Positions 1 through 5,942 of a DNA stretch of 6,031 bases are shown here, piece after piece. The stretch's first letter is position 1. The number at the start of each line of letters is the position of its first letter. The notes beneath the pieces are model-generated. The model searched no databases and was not told the DNA's origin. It saw only the letters and a list, made by a program, of their open reading frames with translations. This stretch comes from Gemmatimonadota bacterium. GTDB taxonomy: Bacteria > Gemmatimonadota > Gemmatimonadetes > Gemmatimonadales > Gemmatimonadaceae. The translations under genes were made by a program, and so were the position numbers. Location of the stretch: contig JAEUJK010000206.1 of the NCBI GenBank assembly GCA_016794735.1, positions 1 through 6,031 of the forward strand, in the 5' to 3' direction.

Positions 1-173
1 TGTTCGCGCGACCATTCACGGTCATGCGAGAGCAGGATGTTCAATCCATCGCGCCCGGCGCCAACCTCGCGCATGCGATCGAACACCTGATCGACGCCCT
101 CCAGCGCTGCCTGGTCGCCGGTGACGATGCGCTCACGCAAACGCCCCACGTCGAGCATCCACGATGCACTCAT
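1..173 (-). CDS. gatA: Probable Glu-tRNA(Gln)/Asp-tRNA(Asn) amidotransferase subunit A, N-terminal fragment (runs off left edge)
   Basis: An open frame starts with ATG at 173 and stays open for 57 codons to the window edge. The ATG overlaps the gatC stop as ATGA, and a GAGGA ribosome-binding sequence lies at 183-187, 9 nt upstream. GatA is the amidase-signature subunit that releases ammonia from glutamine for transamidation of misacylated tRNA. Its Ser-cisSer-Lys triad would lie downstream and is not in this window. The visible part (MSASWMLDVGRLRERIVTGD... then VFDRMREVGAGRDGLNILLS) fits the helical GatA N-terminus, where a 'RI..l.p.lNAf' segment precedes the amidase core; here DGLNILL takes the place of that lNAf stretch. 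Identification rests mainly on position directly after gatC, a very common gatC-gatA order, plus this weak resemblance. Another protein coupled to gatC cannot be excluded from 57 residues. Confidence 0.72.
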   Translation of the reverse strand, partial: MSASWMLDVGRLRERIVTGDQAALEGVDQVFDRMREVGAGRDGLNILLSHDREWSRE

Positions 174-475
174 GCGCTGGCGTCCTCATGCGCGGCGAGG
201 CGCGGCACGAGGAACAACCCGTCGCGGGTCGCCGGCGCCATGGTCTCCCTGGTCACGAGCAGCGGGTCTGCCCCGGGAAGATCCTCGCGCAGCGTCGACA
301 CCACGCCCGGGGCCCCGTCCATTGGTGGCGTGTCCCTGGGCACGACACGCGAGAGCACGTCCATGTGGTCGAGGATCCCGCTCAGTTCGTGCGCCAGTTG
401 TTCGACGCGATCCGGTTCGAGGCCAAGGCGGGCGAGATCCGCGACATGGCGCACGTCGTCTGGTGTGACCCGCAC
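170..475 (-). CDS. gatC: Aspartyl/glutamyl-tRNA amidotransferase subunit C (GatC)
   Basis: This 101-residue protein has the usual GatC length (about 95-100 aa) and pattern. The N-terminus TPDDVRHVADLARLGLEPD (4-22) is the conserved first helix. HELSGILDHMDVL (29-41) is the second helix. REDLP (63-67) sits in the extended belt region, and APATRDGLFLVPR (80-92) is the conserved C-terminal segment. GatC wraps around GatA and stabilises its contact with GatB in the GatCAB complex, which converts Glu-tRNA(Gln) and/or Asp-tRNA(Asn) to the amidated form in the cytoplasm. The start is GTG; its G is also the last base of the upstream helicase stop (TAGTG). A GGGGGA motif 7 nt upstream supports this start. 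The stop overlaps the next gene's ATG by 4 nt. gatB is not in the window and is probably elsewhere or further downstream. Confidence 0.95.
   Translation of the reverse strand: MRVTPDDVRHVADLARLGLEPDRVEQLAHELSGILDHMDVLSRVVPRDTPPMDGAPGVVSTLREDLPGADPLLVTRETMAPATRDGLFLVPRLAAHEDASA
183..187 (-). promoter_or_regulatory. Ribosome-binding site for gatA
   Basis: The minus strand reads GAGGA here, 9 nt before the ATG at 173. It lies inside the end of gatC, as expected for a coupled downstream gene, and supports the ATG at 173 over the next in-frame ATG five codons later. Confidence 0.5.
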
Positions 476-2793
476 TATTCCGTCCCCCGGGTCAGCCCGG
501 CGTGAGCGAGCACCAGCCGCTTGCGTCCGATGCTCTCGTCATCGAAGTCGATCGTGGCCTTGGCCTCGCGGCCCATCCCGCTGAGTTCCGCGATGGTGCC
601 TTCACCAAAGCGGGCGTGCTTCACTCGCGCGCCCACCGACAGCCAGGGCTCGTCCTGGGACTCGTCTTCGGGGGCCACACGCGGTGCCGGCTTGAAGACC
701 GGGACGCCCGGGCGACGCGCGGCGGCACCCGGCCGCGCAAACGGGTCGTCGTCGTGACGTTCCCAATGCGGCGTGCCCCCCCGTCGCCAGCTGCTCCCTT
801 CTTCCGAGAGTTTGCCTGAACCCCGGAGGCGCGCCGTGGGCCGGTTGAGGATGAGCGACTCGGGAATCTCCCGGAGGAAACTCGACGGCATCGACGGCAT
901 GAACTCGCCATTGCGGCGTCGCCCACGCGCGTGCGTGATGAAGAGGGTGTCCTCGGCGCGGGTGATGCCCACGTAGAAGAGCCGACGTTCTTCCTCGAGG
1001 CCGCTTGGTGTCTCCCGCGCGCGCGCCAGCGGGAACAGCCCTTCCTCGAGGCCAGTGACAAAGACGACCGGGAACTCGAGCCCCTTCGCGTTATGCAGGG
1101 TCATCAACGTGAGCGCGTCCACTGACGGGTCGAGCCCGTCCACGCCGGCCACCAGGGACGCGTGCTGGAGGAAGTGATCGAGCGGCGTGAGCCCCACTTC
1201 CCCACCATCGTCCGAGACGGATTCCGCGGCACCCGTGACCAGTTCGCGCACGTTTTCGATGCGGTCCTGCCCCTCCGGGCCCTCGGCGCGCAGCATGTCG
1301 AGAAAGCCGGTCCGCTCGATCACTTCCTGCAGGATGGCGTCGACCGAGGCGTCCACCGCCATCGCGCGCAGTTCGGCGATGAGCTTGGCGAAACCCTCGA
1401 GCGCCTGCCGTGCGGCCGGCCGGAAGCCCGCCACGGCCGCGGGGTCCGTGCACATCGCGAGCATCGGTTGGCGAGCCGCAAAGGCGGCTTGCGCCACCGC
1501 TTCGATGGTCGTGTCGCCCACACCACGGCGTGGCACCGAGATCGCGCGGCGGAACGCCTCGTCGTCCGCGGGATTGGCCACCAGCTTGAGGTACGACATG
1601 AGGTCGCGAATCTCGCGCCGGTCGTAGAACCGCACCGCCCCGACAAGCCGATACGGCATGCCCACACGCCGCAGCGCCTCTTCCATCGCGCGGCTCTGCG
1701 CATTCGTGCGATACAGGACCGCGAAGTCCCGCAGCGGTCGTCCGCGCGCCGCGAACCGTCGCGCCTGCACTTCGCCCACCACGAAATCCGCCTCGTCGCG
1801 GTCGTCGAGTGCGCCCACGATCGTGACCATGTCACCGCTCGGGCGTGTCGTGCGCAGGGTCTTGCCGCGCCTTTCCGTGTTTGGCGTGATCGCCGCATTC
1901 GCGACCGCCAGGATCTCGGGCGTCGAGCGGTAATTCTCCTCGAGCCGAACGACAGCGGCTCCGGGGAAGTCGCGCTCGAAGTCCAGGATGTTCCGGATAT
2001 CCGCGCCGCGCCACGCATAGATCGACTGGTCGTCATCGCCGACAACCATCAGGTTGCCGTCGCGCCCCGCCATGAGCACCGCGAACCGGTACTGCGCCCG
2101 GTTGGTGTCCTGGTACTCGTCGATCAACACATGGCGGAACCGATCGCGATACTGCGCGAGCACCTGCGGGTGGTTCTCGAGCAGCTCGACGGGGAGCGTG
2201 AGCAGGTCATCGAACGTGACGGCGTTCGCCTGGCGCAACGACGCATCGAGGTCGCGGTAGACGCGCGCGACGTCCTCGGAGAACGCGTCCTGCGCGAGGG
2301 TCGCGAACTCCTGGTGCCCCACCAGCTGGTTCTTCGCATCGGAGATCGACGCCGCGATCGCCTGCGGGGCGCGTTCCTTCGGCGAGATCCGCAGCCGCTC
2401 CATCGAGCGCTTGATCGCGCCGAGCGTGTCGTCCTCGTCGTAGATGGTGAAGTTCTGCGTGCGCCCGACGAGCGGCGCCTGCATGCGGATCATGCGGGCG
2501 CCAATGGCGTGGAAGGTGCCACACCACATCCCCGCCGGCTCGCGTCCCAGCAAGCGGCCGATGCGGTCGCGCATCTCGCGCGCCGCCTTGTTGGTGAACG
2601 TCACCGCGAGGATCTCACCCGGATGCACGCCGTGCTGGCGGATCAGGTGGGCAAGTCGCGTCGTGAGCACGCGCGTCTTTCCGGAGCCAGCGCCGGCGAG
2701 CACCAGCAGCGGTCCCGCGCTGTGCAGCACCGCCTCGCGTTGTGCCGGATTCAGCCCGTCGAGATACGACGGGGGAGGAGCAACAACCGTCAT
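475..2793 (-). CDS. pcrA: UvrD/PcrA-type superfamily 1A ATP-dependent 3'-5' DNA helicase
   Basis: This 772-residue protein has the full UvrD/PcrA motif set: Q motif LNPAQREAV (14-22), Walker A AGAGSGKT (33-40, Lys39), motif Ia AVTFTNKAAREM (63-74), Walker B LIDEYQDT (223-230), motif III VGDDDQSIYAWRGA (251-264), motif IV EENYRST (285-291), motif V TLHNAKGLEFPVV (565-577), and motif VI EERRLFYVGITRAED (601-615, Arg612 the likely arginine finger). The 2B insertion lies roughly at 390-550. After a charged, probably disordered linker (about 640-715), VGARVKHARFGEGTIAEL (720-737) begins the Tudor-like C-terminal domain that in PcrA/UvrD contacts RNA polymerase. The family unwinds DNA in nucleotide excision and mismatch repair, dismantles recombinase filaments and handles stalled transcription. 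The PcrA name is preferred because of the order and the C-terminal domain; UvrD is equally acceptable functionally. The start ATG overlaps the upstream kinase stop (ATGA). The sequence just before it is pyrimidine-rich with no Shine-Dalgarno motif, suggesting coupled re-initiation. No key residue appears missing. Confidence 0.96.
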   Translation of the reverse strand: MTVVAPPPSYLDGLNPAQREAVLHSAGPLLVLAGAGSGKTRVLTTRLAHLIRQHGVHPGEILAVTFTNKAAREMRDRIGRLLGREPAGMWCGTFHAIGARMIRMQAPLVGRTQNFTIYDEDDTLGAIKRSMERLRISPKERAPQAIAASISDAKNQLVGHQEFATLAQDAFSEDVARVYRDLDASLRQANAVTFDDLLTLPVELLENHPQVLAQYRDRFRHVLIDEYQDTNRAQYRFAVLMAGRDGNLMVVGDDDQSIYAWRGADIRNILDFERDFPGAAVVRLEENYRSTPEILAVANAAITPNTERRGKTLRTTRPSGDMVTIVGALDDRDEADFVVGEVQARRFAARGRPLRDFAVLYRTNAQSRAMEEALRRVGMPYRLVGAVRFYDRREIRDLMSYLKLVANPADDEAFRRAISVPRRGVGDTTIEAVAQAAFAARQPMLAMCTDPAAVAGFRPAARQALEGFAKLIAELRAMAVDASVDAILQEVIERTGFLDMLRAEGPEGQDRIENVRELVTGAAESVSDDGGEVGLTPLDHFLQHASLVAGVDGLDPSVDALTLMTLHNAKGLEFPVVFVTGLEEGLFPLARARETPSGLEEERRLFYVGITRAEDTLFITHARGRRRNGEFMPSMPSSFLREIPESLILNRPTARLRGSGKLSEEGSSWRRGGTPHWERHDDDPFARPGAAARRPGVPVFKPAPRVAPEDESQDEPWLSVGARVKHARFGEGTIAELSGMGREAKATIDFDDESIGRKRLVLAHAGLTRGTE
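483..488 (-). promoter_or_regulatory. Ribosome-binding site for gatC
   Basis: The minus strand reads GGGGGA, 7 nt before the GTG at 475 and inside the last codons of the helicase gene. It decides the GTG start, for which no upstream alternative is needed. Confidence 0.5.
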
Positions 2794-3941
2794 GCGGGGA
2801 AGGTAATCTGGAACGTCGCGCCGCGATCAGTCGGCACGAGGGCAATCGCGCCGCCGTGCGATTCCGTCACGATGCGGCGCGTCAACGCGAGGCCGAGCCC
2901 CCATCCGCCCTGCTTGGTGGTGAAGCCCGCGTCGAAGATCCGCTTGCGCAGCTCCCGCGGCACGCCGGGGCCGTCGTCGGCCACCACCACCCGCACCGCT
3001 TCGGGTGTGCGCTCGACGGTGACTTGCACGCGGCCACCCCGTCCCGCGAGGGCATCGATCGCGTTCTTGAGCAGCGACTCCAGGCCCCACTCGATCAAGA
3101 CGGCGTCGCCCGCGATCGTCGCACCGGGCTCCAGCTTGGTGTCGATGTGGACGCTGTGCGCCAGCGAAGGGACGCGCGCCCGGAAGTAGTTCGCGACGCG
3201 TTCGGCGATGGTCGCGACATCCACCGGCTCACGCCGTGCAGGTCGCCCGATGCGCTCGAAGCGATGCGCCACCCGCTCGAGTCGCTCGAGGTCGCCCTCC
3301 ATGTGGGTGAGCGCGTGAGCGGTGAGCGCGTCGGATTCGCGCTCGCGCAGCAACTCGATCCAGCCGCTCAGCGACGACAGCGGCGTTCCCAACTGGTGCG
3401 CAGACTCGCGCGCCATGCCGGCCCACACACGTTCGCGGTCCGCACGCGCCCTGGTCCGAAAGCCGTACACCGCCGCGCCAAGGAGCAGGGCAAGGAACGC
3501 CGATTGGAGGAGCGGCACCACACGCAACTCCTTCACGAGCGGGGTGTGGCCGAAGTGCAGCGTCCCGATCTGCGGCAGCAGCAGCGGCTCATTCTCGAGG
3601 TCCAGCTGCCGCGCGAACTCGGCGAGCCGCGCGATCGTGTCGGCGTCCGTGGTGCCATCGAACGGCGTGTTCGCCGATTGCGTGGGAACGCCGCGCGCAT
3701 CGGTGATCACCACCGGCACGCCGGACTCCCGGATATGGTTGGCGAGATCCAGCAGGGCGGCCGTCTGTGAGGCGCCGTCGGCCGCGGTGTCACTCAGGGC
3801 ACGATACACCCGTGCATACATCCGTCCCTCGCGCGCCGCTTCCACGCGCAACCGGCTGACGACCCGCTGGGTGTACAACACGTACGAGCCGAGGACCAGC
3901 ACCACGACCACCGCGAGGGCCATCGCCGCACGCGAGCGCAT
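2790..3941 (-). CDS. Membrane sensor histidine kinase with HQLGTP H-box, no adjacent response regulator
   Basis: This 383-residue protein has a first membrane segment at about 6-23, an extracytoplasmic region at about 25-140 of no recognised fold, a second membrane segment at about 142-161, and a cytoplasmic kinase core. The H-box is ESAHQLGTPLSSL (179-191), with His182 the predicted phosphoacceptor. The ATPase part shows an N-box (LLKNAIDAL, Asn293), G1 box DDGPGVP (322-328), F-box IFDAGFTTK (335-343) and G2 box GGWGLGL (345-351), all intact. Only about 20 residues separate the second membrane segment from His182, so no HAMP or PAS domain fits between them. His182 is followed by Gln, not the common Glu/Asp, while Thr186 at H+4 is kept. 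It presumably senses an envelope signal, autophosphorylates and signals to a response regulator encoded elsewhere; the ligand and partner are unknown. It starts 3 nt after the serS stop and overlaps the helicase start by 4 nt. The kinase call is strong; its physiological role is not assignable. Confidence 0.93.
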   Translation of the reverse strand: MRSRAAMALAVVVVLVLGSYVLYTQRVVSRLRVEAAREGRMYARVYRALSDTAADGASQTAALLDLANHIRESGVPVVITDARGVPTQSANTPFDGTTDADTIARLAEFARQLDLENEPLLLPQIGTLHFGHTPLVKELRVVPLLQSAFLALLLGAAVYGFRTRARADRERVWAGMARESAHQLGTPLSSLSGWIELLRERESDALTAHALTHMEGDLERLERVAHRFERIGRPARREPVDVATIAERVANYFRARVPSLAHSVHIDTKLEPGATIAGDAVLIEWGLESLLKNAIDALAGRGGRVQVTVERTPEAVRVVVADDGPGVPRELRKRIFDAGFTTKQGGWGLGLALTRRIVTESHGGAIALVPTDRGATFQITFPA

Positions 3942-3944
3942 CGA

Positions 3945-5219
3945 TCAGCCCAGGACTGCTGTTCCCATGTAGGGATGCAGGACCTCGGGAAGGCGCACGG
4001 TCCCATCTGGCTGCTGGTAGTGCTCCAGCAGGCAGGCAATCACGCGGGGGAAGGCCAGGCCCGACCCATTCAGTGTGTGCACGAAGCGCGGCTTCTCGCC
4101 CGCAGCCGGCCGATACCGGATGTTCGCACGCCGCGCCTGGTAGTCGGTGAAGGTGCTGCACGACGACACCTCGAGGTACTTCCCGACCCCGGGCGCCCAC
4201 GCCTCCAGGTCCCACGTCTTCGCGCTGCTCTGCCCCGTGTCACCGGCGGCGAGCAACACCCGGCGGTACGGCAGGCCGAGTCGCTCGAGCAACGTCTCCG
4301 CGTGGCGCGTGAGTCGCTCGTGCTCTTCCGGCGACTGCTCGGGGGTCGTGTAGCGGACGATCTCGACCTTGTCGAACTGGTGCAGGCGAAGCAGGCCACG
4401 CGTGTCCTTGCCGGCTGCACCTGCTTCCCGCCGGAAACACGGCGTGTACGCCACGAAACCGCGGGGCAACTCGGCGCCCGTGAGGATCTCGTCCCGATAG
4501 AGGTTCGTCACCGGGACCTCGGCGGTCGGGACGAGATACATCTCCTCGTCGCGAATCGCGTACATGTCCTCCTCGAACTTGGGCAACTGCCCGGTCCCGA
4601 TCATCGTGCGGCGATTCACGAGGACCGGCACCCACACTTCCTCGTACCCGTGCTCCCGGGTGTGCAGGTCGATGAACAGGTTCATCAGCGCCCGGGTGAG
4701 GCGCGCACCGGCCCCGCGCATCACGACGAAGCCCGAGCCGCTGATCTTGGCCCCGCGCTCGAGGTCCAGGATGCCCAGCTGCGCCGCGAGCTCCCAGTGC
4801 GGCTTGCATCCGGCACCGTCGCGCGGCGTCCCCCAGCTCTTCTCGATGCGATTGGCCGACTCGTCGCCGGCCGGCACCTCGTCCAGGGTGACGTTAGGCA
4901 GGTCGAGCAGGATCGCGTCCAGGTCCGCCTGCGACTGCCCGAGCTCGTACTCGAGGCCGGCGATCTCCTCCCCGAGCAGGCGTCCGGCGGCGATCAGCTC
5001 CTCGGCGTCTTCCTTGTTTCGCTTGCGACGCGCGACTTCCTGGCTGTTCTGGTTGCGCGCCGCCTTCTTCTCCTCGACCGCCTGGATCATCGCACGGCGC
5101 GACGCATCCAGCGCGATCCCCCGCGCAATCACCGGTTCATACTGGTCGCGCTTGCCGCGACGTTCCATCGCCCCCCGCAACATCTCGACATCGTCGCGGA
5201 GTACTCGGTAATCGTGCAT
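3945..5219 (-). CDS. serS: Seryl-tRNA synthetase
   Basis: This 424-residue protein has the usual length of bacterial SerRS. It is a class II synthetase that charges tRNA(Ser) (and tRNA(Sec) where present) with serine in the cytoplasm. The N-terminal arm (about 35-105) is rich in charged heptad-like helix and forms the antiparallel coiled coil that grips the long variable arm of the tRNA. The catalytic domain shows the serine-binding TAE (232-234), motif 2 FRREAG...DTRGLLRLHQF (262-282), the VSSCSTFTDYQARR segment (351-364), and motif 3 NGSGLAFPR (384-392, Arg392 the ATP-binding arginine). All expected catalytic residues are present. The ATG lies 2 nt after the lipoprotein stop, with no strong Shine-Dalgarno sequence upstream, which suggests coupling to the upstream gene. 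The N-terminus MHDYRVLRDDVEMLR aligns with the normal SerRS beginning (usually MLDxxxLR), supporting this start. The protein is canonical. Confidence 0.98.
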   Translation of the reverse strand: MHDYRVLRDDVEMLRGAMERRGKRDQYEPVIARGIALDASRRAMIQAVEEKKAARNQNSQEVARRKRNKEDAEELIAAGRLLGEEIAGLEYELGQSQADLDAILLDLPNVTLDEVPAGDESANRIEKSWGTPRDGAGCKPHWELAAQLGILDLERGAKISGSGFVVMRGAGARLTRALMNLFIDLHTREHGYEEVWVPVLVNRRTMIGTGQLPKFEEDMYAIRDEEMYLVPTAEVPVTNLYRDEILTGAELPRGFVAYTPCFRREAGAAGKDTRGLLRLHQFDKVEIVRYTTPEQSPEEHERLTRHAETLLERLGLPYRRVLLAAGDTGQSSAKTWDLEAWAPGVGKYLEVSSCSTFTDYQARRANIRYRPAAGEKPRFVHTLNGSGLAFPRVIACLLEHYQQPDGTVRLPEVLHPYMGTAVLG

Positions 5220-5221
5220 TG

Positions 5222-5815
5222 CTAGTTCTTGGGGACGCCGGGCAGGAAGGAGCGGAAGCCGCAGTTCGGGTTCCGCACGGTGCGAAAGTAAATCTGGCGG
5301 GAGGACGTGTTCACGCTGTCCACCACGAGCTTGGCATACAGGATGGACGCGAGGGAGAACTGGCAGGCGTCCGACGCGACCTCGACCACCACGGTCTGAC
5401 CGGGGGTGACCACCGCGGCGGTGTCCCGCTTGAACCCGCTCTGCGGCGCCCGGTTGATCGACTCGAAGGTGCCGGTCGGCGTGAGCAGCCCCACCTGCTG
5501 CGTGGGGCTCGCGATGCCAAACGACTGCTTCACCTGCGAGATCAACCGCGCGGGAATCACCCGCACCTTCCCATCCGTCTGGAGGTCGAAGGCGACGTCG
5601 AACCCGATGTCCGGCCCGATCTTCACCAGGGCACCCGTCGCCGCATTGAACCCGGACACGAATGAGGACGGGGTCCCCGTCATGGCATAGGCCACGAGCG
5701 TGTCCCGGCGGGTCTCAATGGTTGCGTTGAGCCCGAACGGGTCGTCGCAACCGGAGGTTCCGGCGACGCCAAGAAACACGCCTCCCAGGACGACGAGGCG
5801 AGCGCGTTTCTTCAT
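5222..5815 (-). CDS. Predicted lipoprotein of unknown function
   Basis: The 197-residue frame from the ATG at 5815 begins with a classical signal peptide: basic MKKRAR, a hydrophobic run (7-18) and a lipobox-like TSGC with the lipidated Cys at 23. Thr at -3 is less usual than Leu. Asp-Asp follows the Cys; in Enterobacteria Asp at +2 favours inner-membrane retention, but this rule may not hold here. An in-frame GTG (5848) and ATG (5842) would add 9-11 residues before the basic segment. They are disfavoured because they would spoil the signal peptide and would lie almost at the predicted transcription start. The mature part looks beta-rich (DTLVAYAMTGTPSSF, GFDVAFDLQTDGKV) with two further Cys (151 and 185) that could pair outside the cytoplasm. 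It resembles, from memory, 'DTLVxYALxGTP' lipoproteins annotated as hypothetical in Gemmatimonadota; this is unverified. No catalytic motif is visible. It is the first gene of the leftward operon, 2 nt before serS. Function not assigned. Confidence 0.82.
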   Translation of the reverse strand: MKKRARLVVLGGVFLGVAGTSGCDDPFGLNATIETRRDTLVAYAMTGTPSSFVSGFNAATGALVKIGPDIGFDVAFDLQTDGKVRVIPARLISQVKQSFGIASPTQQVGLLTPTGTFESINRAPQSGFKRDTAAVVTPGQTVVVEVASDACQFSLASILYAKLVVDSVNTSSRQIYFRTVRNPNCGFRSFLPGVPKN

Positions 5816-5856
5816 GGCGGACAACGAGTTCCCGATGGACATGATCACAGTGGCGA

Positions 5857-5885
5857 AGGTTACCGACCCCGCGAGACTTCCTCAA
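5857..5885 (-). promoter_or_regulatory. Candidate sigma-70-type promoter of the leftward operon
   Basis: On the minus strand TTGAGG (5885-5880) is followed after exactly 17 bp by TAACCT (5862-5857). They match the -35 consensus at four of six and the -10 consensus at three of six positions. Transcription would start near 5850, leaving a leader of about 35 nt before the preferred ATG at 5815. The spacing is ideal but the -10 match is poor, and promoter consensus in this phylum is not well known to me. Confidence 0.35.
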
Positions 5886-5888
5886 GCG

Positions 5889-5910
5889 ACCGGGGCGCGG
5901 CCGGCCCGGT
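5889..5910. repeat. Short inverted repeat (6-bp arms, 10-bp spacer) in the divergent region
   Basis: ACCGGG at 5889-5894 is the exact reverse complement of CCCGGT at 5905-5910. The spacer overlaps a separate palindrome, GGCCGGCC (5899-5906). It lies just upstream of the candidate leftward -35 and upstream of the rightward gene, where an operator for a dimeric regulator could sit. In GC-rich DNA such a repeat can arise by chance. Confidence 0.35.
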
Positions 5911-5927
5911 GCAGTACCCCACCCCGT

Positions 5928-5933
5928 TAGACT
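5928..5933 (+). promoter_or_regulatory. Weak -10-like hexamer for the rightward gene
   Basis: TAGACT matches the TATAAT consensus at four of six positions and lies 9 nt before the ATG at 5943, or 24 nt before the ATG at 5958. No -35-like hexamer is visible at 16-18 bp spacing, so this is tentative. If real, the leader is too short for the first ATG to carry a normal ribosome-binding site, which favours leaderless initiation or the second ATG. Confidence 0.2.
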
Positions 5934-5942
5934 TGGACCACG

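Larger units (their letters stand above)
1..5815 (-). other. Predicted single leftward operon: lipoprotein-serS-histidine kinase-pcrA-gatC-gatA
   Basis: Six consecutive genes read leftward with junctions of +2, +3, -4, -1 and -4 nt. There is no space for a terminator or a separate intergenic promoter between any pair. The only upstream non-coding region is the divergent interval right of 5815. Co-transcription is inferred from spacing; a promoter within a coding region cannot be ruled out. Confidence 0.8.
5816..5942. other. Divergent intergenic control region
   Basis: This is the only sizeable gene-free interval in the window, lying between the leftward lipoprotein/operon and the rightward truncated gene. 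It holds the candidate leftward promoter, an inverted repeat and a weak rightward -10-like hexamer, each listed separately. No RNA gene or terminator hairpin with a T-tract is visible. Confidence 0.6.

Noticed and set aside
24..584. A 186-codon plus-strand open frame over gatA/gatC
   Set aside because: It overlaps gatC and the gatC/gatA junction antisense, and is Ser/Arg-rich low-complexity sequence with no family resemblance.
1162..3189. A 675-codon open frame on the plus strand opposite the helicase and the kinase 3' end
   Set aside because: It lies antisense to two genes with complete, conserved motifs, crosses their junction, and its translation is Arg/His/Ala-rich with no recognisable domain. 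Long antisense frames are expected opposite GC-rich codon-biased genes.
2742..3770. A 342-codon plus-strand open frame opposite the kinase
   Set aside because: It is antisense to the kinase's catalytic boxes and has an Arg/Gln/His-rich translation typical of a shadow frame.
3975..5225. A 416-codon plus-strand open frame mirroring almost all of serS
   Set aside because: It is the complement of a clear SerRS gene, with low-complexity Arg/Leu/Val/His composition and no motif or separate ribosome-binding support.
5816..5848. An upstream extension of the lipoprotein to GTG 5848 or ATG 5842
   Set aside because: It would place MIMSIGNSLSA ahead of the basic MKKRAR start of the signal peptide and would lie at the predicted transcription start. 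The ATG at 5815 is the more natural lipoprotein start.
5899..5906. GGCCGGCC palindrome considered as a terminator stem
   Set aside because: It is short, has no following T-tract in either direction, and lies between divergent genes where no terminator is expected.
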